Assembly: GCA_029202525.1 (NCBI GenBank)
Contig: CP119325.1
Coordinates: 186,001 to 250,000, forward strand
Direction of reading: 5' to 3'
DNA: 64,000 nucleotides
From: Candidatus Pseudomonas phytovorans
Lineage (GTDB): Bacteria; Pseudomonadota; Gammaproteobacteria; Pseudomonadales; Pseudomonadaceae
A program made the position numbers and the translations under genes. Below are positions 15,097 through 23,091 of this stretch, piece after piece (position 1 is the first letter of the stretch; each line of letters opens with the position of its first letter). The notes beneath the pieces were generated by a model. The model saw only the letters and a program-made list of their open reading frames with translations. It searched no databases and had not been told where the DNA came from.

Positions 15097-16482
15097 TCAG
15101 TTATCCAGCGCCACCCGCCCTGCAGCCTCACGCTTGCGGTGCACCAGCAAGCCAGCCGCCACCACACCAATGCTCAACAGCGCGGTCGCCATGATTTCGA
15201 CGCGGTGATCTTCACCCAGCGCCATCACCACCAACACGGCGACGATGAAGGCAATGGTCGCCCAGGTCAGGCCCGGGAACAGCCACATCTTGAACGAGAT
15301 CTTCTCGCCGCGGGCTTCACGCTGGGCACGCATGCGCAGTTGCGACACGGCAATCACCAGATAAACCAGCAGCGCAATGGCGCCAGAGCTTGCCAGCAGG
15401 AACTCGAACACCTGGGCCGGAGCCAGGAAGTTGGCGAACACGCAGAGGAACGCCGCTGCGGTGGACATCAGTACCGCCACATGCGGGGTCGCCGCCTTGG
15501 TGGTGCGCTGGGCAATAGCCGGGGCGTCGCCACGCTTGCTCAACGAGAACAGCATGCGCGAAGAGGTGTACAGCGCCGAGTTCAGGCAGCTGGTCACGGC
15601 AATCAGCACGACGATGTCGACGATCAGCTTGGCATTCGGCACACCGATACGACTCAGCACGGTCTGGTAGGAGCCCAGCTCAGCCAGGGCCGGGTCGTTC
15701 CACGGCACCAGGGCCACGACCAGGAAGATCGACACCAGGTAGAACAGGCAGATACGCCAGATGACCGAGTTGGTCGCGCGGCTGATCTGCTTGCCCGGGT
15801 CCTTCGACTCGGCAGCGGCGATGGTGACAATTTCGGTACCCATGAACGAGAACATGGTGGTCAGCATGGCTGCCAGCACTGCGCCCAAGCCGTTAGGCAT
15901 GAAACCTTGGGTATCGAACAGGTGGCTGGCACCGCTTACCTGGCTGTTTGGCACAAAGCCGAACAGCGCAGCACAACCCACGGCGATGAAGCCGATGATC
16001 GCCAGCACCTTGAGCAGGGCGAACCAGAACTCGAACTCACCGTAGTTCTTCACGCTGCACAGGTTGGTCAGGGTCAGCGCCAAGGTAATGATCAGAGAGA
16101 ACGCCCACAGGTCAACCGCAGGGAACCAGGCATGCAGAATGGCCGCGGCGGCGTTGGCCTCCAGCGGAATCACCAGCACCCAGAACCACCAGTACAGCCA
16201 GCCAATGGTAAAACCGGCCCAACGCCCGATGGCGCGGTCGGCATAAGTAGAGAAAGAACCAGTGTCAGGCGAGGCGACCGCCATTTCACCCAGCATGCGC
16301 ATCACCAGCACGACCAGCGTACCGGCGGCGGCGTAAGCCAGCAGCACGGCCGGGCCGGCAGCGGCGATGGCGTGGCCGGAGCCTACGAACAGGCCGGCAC
16401 CGATGACGCCAGCGATGGACAGCATGGTCACATGCCGTTGTTTGAGCCCCTGAGCGAGGTCATTGGAATTGTTACCGCTCAT
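15097..16482 (-). CDS. gabP: Amino-acid permease of the APC family, probable GABA permease
   Basis: Inner-membrane proton symporter of 461 residues with about 12 hydrophobic segments. The start at 16482 is MSGNNSNDLAQGLKQRHVTM. The N-terminal IAGVIGAGLFVGSG is the substrate-site motif of the amino-acid transporter (AAT) family, and FSFMGTEIVTIAAAESKDP in TM6 is typical of GabP/AnsP-type proteins. The best match from memory is gamma-aminobutyrate permease; other amino acids are possible. A -24/-12 promoter and NtrC-like sites upstream suggest nitrogen control. Confidence 0.85.
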   Translation of the reverse strand: MSGNNSNDLAQGLKQRHVTMLSIAGVIGAGLFVGSGHAIAAAGPAVLLAYAAAGTLVVLVMRMLGEMAVASPDTGSFSTYADRAIGRWAGFTIGWLYWWFWVLVIPLEANAAAAILHAWFPAVDLWAFSLIITLALTLTNLCSVKNYGEFEFWFALLKVLAIIGFIAVGCAALFGFVPNSQVSGASHLFDTQGFMPNGLGAVLAAMLTTMFSFMGTEIVTIAAAESKDPGKQISRATNSVIWRICLFYLVSIFLVVALVPWNDPALAELGSYQTVLSRIGVPNAKLIVDIVVLIAVTSCLNSALYTSSRMLFSLSKRGDAPAIAQRTTKAATPHVAVLMSTAAAFLCVFANFLAPAQVFEFLLASSGAIALLVYLVIAVSQLRMRAQREARGEKISFKMWLFPGLTWATIAFIVAVLVVMALGEDHRVEIMATALLSIGVVAAGLLVHRKREAAGRVALDN

Positions 16483-16578
16483 TAAAACTACCTTTGTAAG
16501 GAGTGGACCACGCCGACTGCGGGTACGGAGCGCGCCTGGGGTTGACCTAGGCGTCGCTGCAATCGGCGGTTTCCTATG

Positions 16579-16593
16579 GCAATTAGCGCGCCA
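16579..16593 (-). promoter_or_regulatory. Sigma-54 (-24/-12) promoter of gabP
   Basis: On the minus strand TGGCGCGCTAATTGC matches the RpoN consensus TGGCACG-N4-TTGC with one mismatch, and has the required GG-N10-GC spacing. It ends about 97 bases before the gabP ATG. Confidence 0.65.
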
Positions 16594-16746
16594 TGTGCTG
16601 AATGCATTCGTCAGAAAATTCTGCGGGCCTTTCAGGACGCGGTTTGGAGGGCTTTCGGCCAAGCCTTGACCGAATGGACGCCAAAACATCGGATTACTGA
16701 AATACCCACTTACAAACGCACCAAAGGTGCTCCCCGGTAACACCTG

Positions 16747-16786
16747 TGCACCAGCGCAATGCAGAAAAGTGCAACCTTGAGGTACA
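16747..16786. promoter_or_regulatory. Two tandem NtrC-like enhancer sites upstream of gabP
   Basis: TGCACCAGCGCAATGCA (16747-16763) and TGCAACCTTGAGGTACA (16770-16786) each match 10 of 12 positions of the NtrC dyad TGCACC-N5-GGTGCA. Their starts are 23 bases apart. They lie roughly 155-195 bases upstream of the -24 element, the usual position for an NtrC enhancer. Binding is inferred. Confidence 0.55.
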
Positions 16787-17122
16787 ACCTTTTAACCCGC
16801 TGACGTATTTGTGGGTAACCCCGCTCACATTGAAGACGTTTGACCTAAAGGTCGGGTTTACCCCGCGGATGGGCCAAAACCGCTTCCATGAGCGGGCTAA
16901 AGCTGGCACCATCGCGCCTTTTTTCATCAAGGCTCTGGTGCTGGGCGACACCTTCGCGGACATCTGCGCGACGTTACGCTGTAGCGATGCGACAAACTGC
17001 CCCACCAGTGCCCACAGTCCCCGGCGAGCCTGTTGGCCGTCATAATGCCGCTATGCTAGCTTGGCGCACGCCAGGAAGGCCGCCAACAGCTGGGAACGCA
17101 CCCGAACACAAGAGGACCGCAC

Positions 17123-17896
17123 ATGGCTCAGGCCACGCCCGCGCTGGAAATCCGCAACTTGCACAAACGCTACGGCGAGCAGGAAATTCTCAAGGGCATT
17201 TCGCTGACCGCACGCGACGGTGACGTGATCTCCATCCTGGGGTCGTCCGGCTCCGGCAAGTCCACCTTGCTGCGTTGCATCAACCTGCTAGAAAACCCGC
17301 ACCAGGGCGAAATCCTGGTTGCCGGCGAAGCGCTCAAGCTCAAGGCTGCCAAAAACGGCGACCTGATTGCCGCCGACAACCGCCAGATCAACCGCCTGCG
17401 CAGCGAAATCGGCTTTGTCTTCCAGAACTTCAACCTGTGGCCGCACATGTCGGTCCTCGACAACATCATCGAGGCGCCACGCCGCGTGCTTGGCCAAAGC
17501 AAAGCCGAAGCAACAGAAGCCGCCGAAGCGCTGCTGAACAAGGTGGGCATCTACGACAAACGCCACAGCTACCCCGCCCAACTATCCGGTGGCCAGCAAC
17601 AGCGTGCCGCCATTGCCCGTACCCTGGCCATGAAGCCTAAAGTCATCCTGTTCGACGAGCCTACTTCGGCGCTCGACCCGGAAATGGTCCAGGAAGTGCT
17701 AAACGTTATCCGCGCATTGGCCGATGAAGGCCGTACCATGCTGCTGGTAACGCACGAGATGAGCTTTGCCCGCCATGTGTCCAGTGAAGTCGTCTTCCTG
17801 CACCAGGGCCTGGTCGAAGAGCAGGGATCGCCGCAGCAGGTCTTCGAAAACCCGACCTCGGCGCGTTGCAAGCAATTCATGTCAAGCCACCGCTAA
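17123..17896 (+). CDS. hisP: Polar/basic amino-acid ABC transporter, ATP-binding protein
   Basis: Cytoplasmic ATPase of 257 residues, very similar to HisP/ArtP/AotP. Walker A is GSSGSGKST, the signature LSGGQQQRAA and Walker B VILFDEPTSALDP, followed by the H-loop VTHEMSFA. It retains the DGDLIAADNRQINRLR-type insert of HisP. It is first in an operon of ATPase, binding protein and two permeases. hisP is used by resemblance; arginine, ornithine, lysine or histidine are the likely substrates. Confidence 0.88.
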   Translation: MAQATPALEIRNLHKRYGEQEILKGISLTARDGDVISILGSSGSGKSTLLRCINLLENPHQGEILVAGEALKLKAAKNGDLIAADNRQINRLRSEIGFVFQNFNLWPHMSVLDNIIEAPRRVLGQSKAEATEAAEALLNKVGIYDKRHSYPAQLSGGQQQRAAIARTLAMKPKVILFDEPTSALDPEMVQEVLNVIRALADEGRTMLLVTHEMSFARHVSSEVVFLHQGLVEEQGSPQQVFENPTSARCKQFMSSHR

Positions 17897-17907
17897 CGGA
17901 GCAATAC

Positions 17908-18666
17908 ATGCACACTTACAAGAAGTTTCTCCTGGCAGCTGCTGCCACGCTGGTGATGTCGGCAAACGCCATGGCCGCAGAAAAACTGCGCATGGGCATC
18001 GAAGCCGCCTACCCACCGTTCAACAACAAGGATGCCAGCGGTAACGTGGTTGGTTTCGACAAAGACATCGGCGACGCCCTGTGCGCCAAGATGAAGGTCG
18101 AGTGCTCGGTTGTTACCTCCGACTGGGACGGCATCATCCCGGCCCTGAACGCCAAGAAGTTCGACTTCCTGGTGTCGTCGCTGTCGATCACCGACGAGCG
18201 CAAGCAGGCCGTGGACTTCACCGACCCGTACTACTCCAACAAGCTGCAGTTCATTGCGCCGAAAAACGTCGACTTCAAGACCGACAAGGACTACTTGAAG
18301 GGTAAGGTCATCGGCACTCAACGTGCCACGCTGGCCGGCACCTGGCTTGAAGACAACTACAAGGACATCCTGAAGTCCATCCAGCTTTATGACACTCAGG
18401 AAAACGCCTATCTGGACCTGACCTCAGGCCGAGTTGACGGCATCTTGGCCGATAAGTACGTGCAGTACGAATGGCTCAAGTCCGACGCAGGCAAGAATTA
18501 TGAGTTCAAGGGCGAGCCTGTAGTAGACAGCGACAAGATCGGCATTGCCGTGCGCAAAGGTGACACCAAGCTGCGCGATGACCTGAACAAAGCCCTGGCC
18601 GAAATCAAAGCCGACGGCACGTACAAAAAAATCAACGACAAGTACTTCCCGTTCAGCATCGAATGA
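17908..18666 (+). CDS. Amino-acid ABC transporter, periplasmic binding protein (ArgT/HisJ family)
   Basis: 252 residues from the ATG at 17908, which has GGAG seven bases upstream. The signal peptide MHTYKKFLLAAAATLVMSAN continues to ANAMAA and is followed by EKLRMGIEAAYPPFNN, the family 3 solute-binding motif. DKDIGDALCAKMKVECSVV and FLVSSLSITDERKQAVDFTDPYY are characteristic of lysine/arginine/ornithine/histidine receptors. The specific ligand cannot be fixed by reading. A perfect hairpin separates it from the permease genes. Confidence 0.9.
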   Translation: MHTYKKFLLAAAATLVMSANAMAAEKLRMGIEAAYPPFNNKDASGNVVGFDKDIGDALCAKMKVECSVVTSDWDGIIPALNAKKFDFLVSSLSITDERKQAVDFTDPYYSNKLQFIAPKNVDFKTDKDYLKGKVIGTQRATLAGTWLEDNYKDILKSIQLYDTQENAYLDLTSGRVDGILADKYVQYEWLKSDAGKNYEFKGEPVVDSDKIGIAVRKGDTKLRDDLNKALAEIKADGTYKKINDKYFPFSIE

Positions 18667-18677
18667 CCCGCCCCGAT

Positions 18678-18700
18678 TGGCGCGCCCTTGCGGCGCGCCA
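18678..18700 (+). terminator. Intra-operon hairpin after the binding-protein gene
   Basis: Perfect 9-bp stem TGGCGCGCC/GGCGCGCCA with loop CTTGC and no T run, between the receptor and the first permease. It probably protects the receptor mRNA or partly terminates. Confidence 0.65.
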
Positions 18701-18720
18701 GTCCCTAGAATGACCTGCCC

Positions 18721-19413
18721 ATGAATATCGACCTGCACGGATTCGGTCCGGCCATGATGGCCGGCACCCTGATGACCGTAAAACTGGCGCTTTGCGCCTT
18801 GCTGCTGGGGCTGGTGCTGGGCTTGCTCGGCGCCCTGGCCAAGACCTCCCCGGCCAAGCCGCTGCAATGGCTTGGCGGCTTTTACTCGACCCTGGTTCGC
18901 GGCGTGCCCGAACTGCTGTGGGTGCTGCTTATCTACTTCGGCACCGTCGGGCTGATGAACAGCCTCGGCGAAGCCCTGAACATGCCGGGCCTGGAGCTCA
19001 GCGCCTTCGCTGCGGGCGTAATTGCCCTGGGCCTGTGCTTTGGCGCATACGCCACCGAAGTGTTCCGTGGCGCTATCCTGGCGATCCCCAAGGGCCACCG
19101 TGAAGCGGGCATGGCGCTGGGCCTGTCCAAAGGCCGCATCCTGTCGCGGATCATCCTCCCGCAGATGTGGCGCATCGCCCTGCCCGGCCTTGGCAACCTG
19201 TTCATGATCCTGATGAAAGACACCGCGCTGGTATCGGTGATCGGCCTGGAAGAAATCATGCGTCACTCGCAAATCGGTGTGACCGTGACCAAAGAGCCGT
19301 TCACTTTCTACATGGTCGCCGCCTGTATTTACCTGAGCCTGACCGTCGTTGCCATGACCGGCATGTACTTCATGGAAAAACGCGCCGCTCGCGGCTTTGC
19401 GAGGGCTGAATAA
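18721..19413 (+). CDS. Amino-acid ABC transporter permease (HisQ type)
   Basis: 230-residue inner-membrane protein. MNIDLHGFGPAMMAGTLMTV opens TM1, and the LVRGVPELLWVLLIYFG and EVFRGAILAIPKGHREAGMALG (EAA loop) motifs are typical of the HisMQ family. It would form a heterodimer with the next gene product. Its TAA shares its last base with the next ATG. Confidence 0.92.
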   Translation: MNIDLHGFGPAMMAGTLMTVKLALCALLLGLVLGLLGALAKTSPAKPLQWLGGFYSTLVRGVPELLWVLLIYFGTVGLMNSLGEALNMPGLELSAFAAGVIALGLCFGAYATEVFRGAILAIPKGHREAGMALGLSKGRILSRIILPQMWRIALPGLGNLFMILMKDTALVSVIGLEEIMRHSQIGVTVTKEPFTFYMVAACIYLSLTVVAMTGMYFMEKRAARGFARAE

Positions 19414-20102
19414 TGAATTGGGAAGTCATCTTCAAATGGCTGCCACGCCTGGCCGAGGGCGCGGTCCTGACCCTGGAGCTGGTGGCCATTGCGGTGGTTG
19501 CCGGGTTGATCCTGGCCATCCCGCTGGGCATCGCCCGCTCTTCGCGCCACTGGTACGTGCGCGCGGTGCCATTCAGCTACATTTTCTTCTTCCGTGGTAC
19601 GCCGCTGCTGGTGCAGCTGTTTCTGGTCTACTACGGCCTGGCGCAGTTCGATGCAGTGCGCGCCAGCGCGCTGTGGCCGTACCTGCGCGATCCGTTCTGG
19701 TGCACGGTACTGACCATGACCCTGCACACCGCCGCCTACATTGCCGAGATCCTGCGCGGCGCGCTGCAGTCGATCCCCAAAGGTGAGATCGAAGCAGCAC
19801 GGGCGCTGGGCATGTCGCGGGGCAAGGCGCTGTTCTACATCATGCTGCCGCGCGCTGCGCGCATCGGTCTGCCGGCGTACAGCAACGAAGTGATCCTGAT
19901 GCTCAAGGCCAGCGCCCTGGCCAGTACCGTGACCCTGCTGGAACTGACCGGCATGGCCCGTACCATCATTGCCCGTACCTACCTGCCGGTGGAGATCTTC
20001 TTTGCTGCAGGCGTGTTCTACCTGGTGATCTCGTTCATGCTGGTACAGGGCTTCAAGCTGCTGGAACGCTGGCTGCGCGTAGACGCCTGCCAGGGTCGCT
20101 GA
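19413..20102 (+). CDS. Amino-acid ABC transporter permease (HisM type)
   Basis: 229-residue inner-membrane protein with the HisM pattern FFRGTPLLVQLFLVYYGL and EILRGALQSIPKGEIEAARALG (EAA loop). It overlaps the upstream permease by one base. It is the last gene of the importer, and a REP pair follows. Confidence 0.92.
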   Translation: MNWEVIFKWLPRLAEGAVLTLELVAIAVVAGLILAIPLGIARSSRHWYVRAVPFSYIFFFRGTPLLVQLFLVYYGLAQFDAVRASALWPYLRDPFWCTVLTMTLHTAAYIAEILRGALQSIPKGEIEAARALGMSRGKALFYIMLPRAARIGLPAYSNEVILMLKASALASTVTLLELTGMARTIIARTYLPVEIFFAAGVFYLVISFMLVQGFKLLERWLRVDACQGR

Positions 20103-20110
20103 GACCTTAC

Positions 20111-20205
20111 TGGCCATTTCGCGGGTAAACCCGCTCCCACAGGTACATCACAAGCCTTGAAACCTGTGCTAATCCTGTGGGAGCGGGTTCACCCGCGAAG
20201 AGGCC
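20111..20205. repeat. Paired REP elements (inverted)
   Basis: GCGGGTAAACCCGCTCCCAC (20121-20140) and mirror GTGGGAGCGGGTTCACCCGC (20177-20196), between two plus-strand genes. Confidence 0.9.
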
Positions 20206-20230
20206 CTCAAACTCGACACACATCCTTCTC

Positions 20231-21436
20231 ATGCCCAGCCATCTCCACAGCCACCAACTAAGCACCCGCTTCCAGGCCCTCGACCAGTTCCTGATCGAGC
20301 ACCAACAGCTGTGGAAACCGCGCCCCTTCACCACCCTGCAACTGGACTGGGAAACCACACACCCCGAGCTCGCCGCTCACTTGCGCCAAGCCTCCCTGGC
20401 AGATGCAGAAAACCCCGACGCTGCTGATTCGTTGCCGGCCCCGTTCCCGCAACTGGCCCAGCAAGCCCAACAGCTATCCGCCCTGGGCAACCTCCCGGAA
20501 ACTGAGCTCCCTGCCGCCCCCCATCGCCTGGACGTCGCCGTCCCCGGCCGCAAATGGCAGCAGATCGAAGCCTTCGCCAGCCACCTGGCTTTCCGTACCC
20601 AGCCGCACCACTGGCTGGACTGGTGCGCTGGCAAAGGCCACCTCGGCCGCCGCCTGCTGCAACCCGGCCAGCAACTGACCTGCCTGGAGTACGACGCCGA
20701 ACTGGTCGCTGCCGGCCAAGCCCTGAGCGCCCACCATCACTTGTCAGCGCAGCACGTACATCAGGATGTAATGGCCAGCGACAGCGCCCGCCACCTGGTT
20801 GGTGAGAAAAGCGTGGTTGCCCTGCATGCCTGTGGCGATCTGCATGTGCGCCTGATGCAACTGGCCAGCGAGCAAGGTTGCCGGCAACTGGCCGTTGCAC
20901 CTTGCTGCTACAACCGCATTGCGGCGCAGCAGTACCAGGCGTTATCCACAAAGGGGCAAGCGTCCAGCTTACAATTGTCGCTGGATGACCTGGGCCTGTC
21001 CCTGAGCGAAACCGTCACCGCAGGCGCCCGTGTGCGACGTCAGCGCGACACCTCGATGGCCCGACGCCTGGGCTTCGACCTGCTGCAACGCCAGCAACGC
21101 CAGAGCAGCGAATACCTGCCAACGCCATCGCTGCCGGTAGCCTGGCTGGAGAAGCCCTTCGCGCAGTACTGCCGCGACTTGGCCGAACTCAAGCAACTGC
21201 CCCTGAGCGGCAACCCGGACTGGGCTGCACTGGAAGCTGCCGGCTGGCAACGCCTGGCCGAGGTACGCAACCTGGAGCGCGTACGCAACCTGTTCCGCCG
21301 GCCGCTGGAGCTGTGGCTGGTGCTCGATCGCGCCCTGTTCCTCGAAGAACAAGGCTACGAAGTGCGCCTGGGCCTGTTTTGTGACTATCCACTCACCCCG
21401 CGCAACCTGCTCATCCTCGCAGAACGCGACGGTTAG
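20231..21436 (+). CDS. SAM-dependent methyltransferase domain protein (Methyltransf_32 type)
   Basis: 401 residues from the ATG at 20231. The central domain has the SAM-binding loop DWCAGKGHLG (130-139), ALHACGDLH (about 197-205) and VAPCCYNR (222-229). This set is seen in the Methyltransf_32/Trm13-like group and suggests an RNA or small-molecule substrate. The first 110 residues are Gln/Leu-rich and helical. The substrate is unknown. It appears to be a single-gene unit. Confidence 0.82.
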   Translation: MPSHLHSHQLSTRFQALDQFLIEHQQLWKPRPFTTLQLDWETTHPELAAHLRQASLADAENPDAADSLPAPFPQLAQQAQQLSALGNLPETELPAAPHRLDVAVPGRKWQQIEAFASHLAFRTQPHHWLDWCAGKGHLGRRLLQPGQQLTCLEYDAELVAAGQALSAHHHLSAQHVHQDVMASDSARHLVGEKSVVALHACGDLHVRLMQLASEQGCRQLAVAPCCYNRIAAQQYQALSTKGQASSLQLSLDDLGLSLSETVTAGARVRRQRDTSMARRLGFDLLQRQQRQSSEYLPTPSLPVAWLEKPFAQYCRDLAELKQLPLSGNPDWAALEAAGWQRLAEVRNLERVRNLFRRPLELWLVLDRALFLEEQGYEVRLGLFCDYPLTPRNLLILAERDG

Positions 21437-21449
21437 CCGCAGCACAACC

Positions 21450-21458
21450 TGTGGATAA
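21450..21458 (-). promoter_or_regulatory. DnaA-box word TTATCCACA
   Basis: Exact match to the strong DnaA box on the minus strand. Another exact copy lies on the plus strand inside the preceding gene (20942-20950). A role is not shown; isolated boxes also occur by chance. Confidence 0.35.
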
Positions 21459-21713
21459 GTCTGTGAACAAGCTTTTGATTACCTGTTGGATCCGAGCGCT
21501 ATTTCAAACGCTTGGCTTATGCCTGCCCGCAGCTACACGCCAGTAAAAACAGGCATTTGCGCAAAGACCAGCGGCGTAGCGTTCCGGCATGCCTTTCGCG
21601 CAAGAGGGTAATGCCACTTGTGCATAAACATTTCTTGTGGTTGGTGCAATAGGCCTTTATGCGTGCCTTGTGGAAGCAACTGTCTTGCTCAAAATCTAAA
21701 AGCTGACGCTATC

Positions 21714-21746
21714 CCTGTGGAAACGGGTTTACCCGCGAAGAGAGCC
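21714..21746. repeat. Single REP element
   Basis: Unpaired, slightly diverged copy (CCTGTGGAAACGGGTTTACC...CGCGAAGAG) of the REP seen in pairs elsewhere in the window. Confidence 0.8.
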
Positions 21747-21897
21747 TATCAGCCAACACAAGGCTAATGCGCAACCTCCGCAACGGTGTATCATCCACCC
21801 CCAAATCATTAAAAAGTGACGTCGCGCGCTGCCCGCCAGCCCCGCGACCTTCTGGCGTCGCGCCAGAACCGACAATGGACTAACGGACCCAACCATC

Positions 21898-22146
21898 GTG
21901 ACCCAAGCCAAAACCCTCGCCCTGTTGACCCTCGCCCTGGGCCTGACCGCCTGCGCCAGCAACACCGCGCCCCACCCCAACCGCAACCTGGGCTGGAACC
22001 ACCCCGGCATGCAACTGGGCGGCGACAACGGCCTGCCCCTGCGCACCGAAAGCCCTTGCCGCAAGCGGGGCTGCGACAACGACAAGCTGTTCTTCAACCC
22101 GAGCAAAAGCGAGCCAAACGTCAACACCATCCACCGCGGCTGGTAA
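21898..22146 (+). CDS. Small putative lipoprotein
   Basis: 82 residues from a GTG at 21898 (MTQAKTLALLTLALGLTACA). The lipobox LTAC gives a lipidated Cys at 19. The mature part is short, Asn/Pro-rich, with cysteines in SPCRKRGCDND that could pair. No family is recognised. A GTG start with only a weak ribosome site leaves the exact start open, but the lipoprotein signal supports it. Confidence 0.75.
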   Translation: MTQAKTLALLTLALGLTACASNTAPHPNRNLGWNHPGMQLGGDNGLPLRTESPCRKRGCDNDKLFFNPSKSEPNVNTIHRGW

Positions 22147-22205
22147 GAAAATTCTTCTTTTGGGCCGGTGACTTAGGTCATTTTCAAAGATTTGAAAAGA
22201 AGTGG

Positions 22206-22233
22206 TTTACAGGCGTCAAACGATCGTTATAAT
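22206..22233 (+). promoter_or_regulatory. Promoter of tRNA-Thr
   Basis: TTTACA (22206-22211), a 16-base spacer and perfect TATAAT (22228-22233), 11 bases before the tRNA. Confidence 0.75.
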
Positions 22234-22244
22234 GACGCCCCATT

Positions 22245-22320
<76 letters not shown>

Positions 22321-22362
22321 TTCAAGGTTCCATAGAAAGTTTTCAAAATCTCTGGAACCCCC

Positions 22363-22390
22363 AAAAAACCCGCCTTCTGGCGGGTTTTTT
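22363..22390 (+). terminator. Rho-independent terminator after tRNA-Thr
   Basis: Stem CCCGCC/GGCGGG flanked by A6 and T6. A further inverted repeat GGTTCCA/TGGAACC (22326-22332, 22353-22359) precedes it. Confidence 0.9.
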
Positions 22391-22500
22391 CGTTATACAG
22401 CGGCAAAAATCAGGCTGCCATAGCCTGATACGAATTGTGCCCGGCGGTTGCGCATACACCGAAAGTAATTGTTGTAGACTTTTGCCCCTCAACGGCAGTG

Positions 22501-22770
22501 ATGCCGATTTCAAATCTGGATAAGGAATGCTGGATGGGCGGCAAACCCAGGCCCAATCCCTCTATCGTCAGCGGTATGACCGTCGCGTTTGTAGAGGGCG
22601 GCCGCAAGTACTACTTTGATACCGTGGCGCAACGATACTATTCATGGGACTCGCTACACGGTGAATTCGAAGTCTTCGACCGACGCGGCTTTCATCTAGG
22701 CTCGGTCTGCCCTGATACTGGCATTGCACTGAAGCCCCCGGTCCGCGGGCGACGGATCAAACCGAACTGA
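22501..22770 (+). CDS. Colicin E3-type ribonuclease toxin domain, stand-alone
   Basis: 89 residues from the ATG at 22501. The C-terminal half aligns by eye with the 16S-rRNA-cleaving domain of colicin E3. YSWDSLHGEFEVF corresponds to E3 YEWDSQHGELEGY, HLGSVCPDTG to HLGSFDPKTG, and GRRIK to KRNIK. E3 catalytic residues D510, H513, E517 and R545 correspond to D50, H53, E57 and R84. E3 cuts 16S rRNA in the decoding site; the same target is inferred here. Unlike bacteriocins it has no receptor-binding or translocation domain and no signal peptide. The ATG has a poor ribosome site; a TTG at 22435 would add 22 residues. Its stop overlaps the ribosome site of the next gene. Confidence 0.85.
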   Translation: MPISNLDKECWMGGKPRPNPSIVSGMTVAFVEGGRKYYFDTVAQRYYSWDSLHGEFEVFDRRGFHLGSVCPDTGIALKPPVRGRRIKPN

Positions 22771-22779
22771 GAGGTTCAC

Positions 22780-23091
22780 ATGAGTTTTGTCGAGCTATGC
22801 CTGGAAGGCAGCGTGCTGGAAGAAGAAATCGAGCGTTTTGTCGAGGACTGGCACGAAGGGCGCCAAGGTTTAGACATGGAGCTGCACGAGTACCTCGGCA
22901 TGAGCTGGGAAGAATACCAACTTTGGGCAACCACCCCCTCCGTACTTCCGTTCGTGCTTACAGCCAGGAAACGCGGCATCACGCTTGACCAGGAGTTGGC
23001 GCAGGACAGACACGCAATGGCGGCTCGCGCAGGGTCAATCGCTGAAGCGACCAAAGTAGAAGCCTGGTTGCGCAGCGTCGGCAAGATCTGA
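22780..23091 (+). CDS. Acidic 103-residue protein, candidate antitoxin/immunity protein
   Basis: 103 residues. Fourteen of the first 50 are Asp or Glu against two Arg (EEEIERFVEDWHEG, LDMELHEYLGMSWEEYQLW). The rest is a helical, mildly basic segment (VLPFVLTARKRGITLDQELA). It is not like the colicin E3 immunity protein as I know it, but its acidity and position between a basic nuclease and an ImmA/IrrE protease suggest a neutralising role. GAGAGG, overlapping the toxin stop, gives good coupled translation. Its TGA shares a base with the next ATG. The function is inference. Confidence 0.75.
   Translation: MSFVELCLEGSVLEEEIERFVEDWHEGRQGLDMELHEYLGMSWEEYQLWATTPSVLPFVLTARKRGITLDQELAQDRHAMAARAGSIAEATKVEAWLRSVGKI

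Larger units (their letters stand above)
16483..17122. other. Divergent regulatory region between gabP and the amino-acid ABC operon
   Basis: This 640-base gap has no convincing gene. It holds a sigma-54-type promoter for gabP (16579-16593), two NtrC-like 17-mers (16747-16786) and a small inverted repeat GCACC-AAA-GGTGC (16718-16730). The promoter of the plus-strand ABC operon must lie near its right end, but no strong -35/-10 pair stands out. Confidence 0.6.
21437..21897. other. Intergenic region with DnaA-box-like words and one REP
   Basis: This 460-base gap without a gene contains TGTGGATAA (21450-21458), a near-copy TGTGCATAA (about 21619-21627) and a single REP (21714-21746). It also holds the upstream region of the small lipoprotein gene. 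Its left part is clearly richer in A/T than the flanking genes. Confidence 0.55.

Noticed and set aside
16718..16730. GCACC-AAA-GGTGC inverted repeat as a third NtrC site
   Set aside because: The spacing is three bases, not the five between the NtrC half-sites.
17034..17048. A GG-N10-GC word (TGGCCGTCATAATGC) before the amino-acid ABC operon
   Set aside because: Only the dinucleotides fit; the rest of the -24/-12 consensus is poor, so chance is likely.
22435..22500. Upstream TTG start for the E3-type toxin
   Set aside because: It adds 22 residues unlike the nuclease domain and has no ribosome site; kept only as an alternative.
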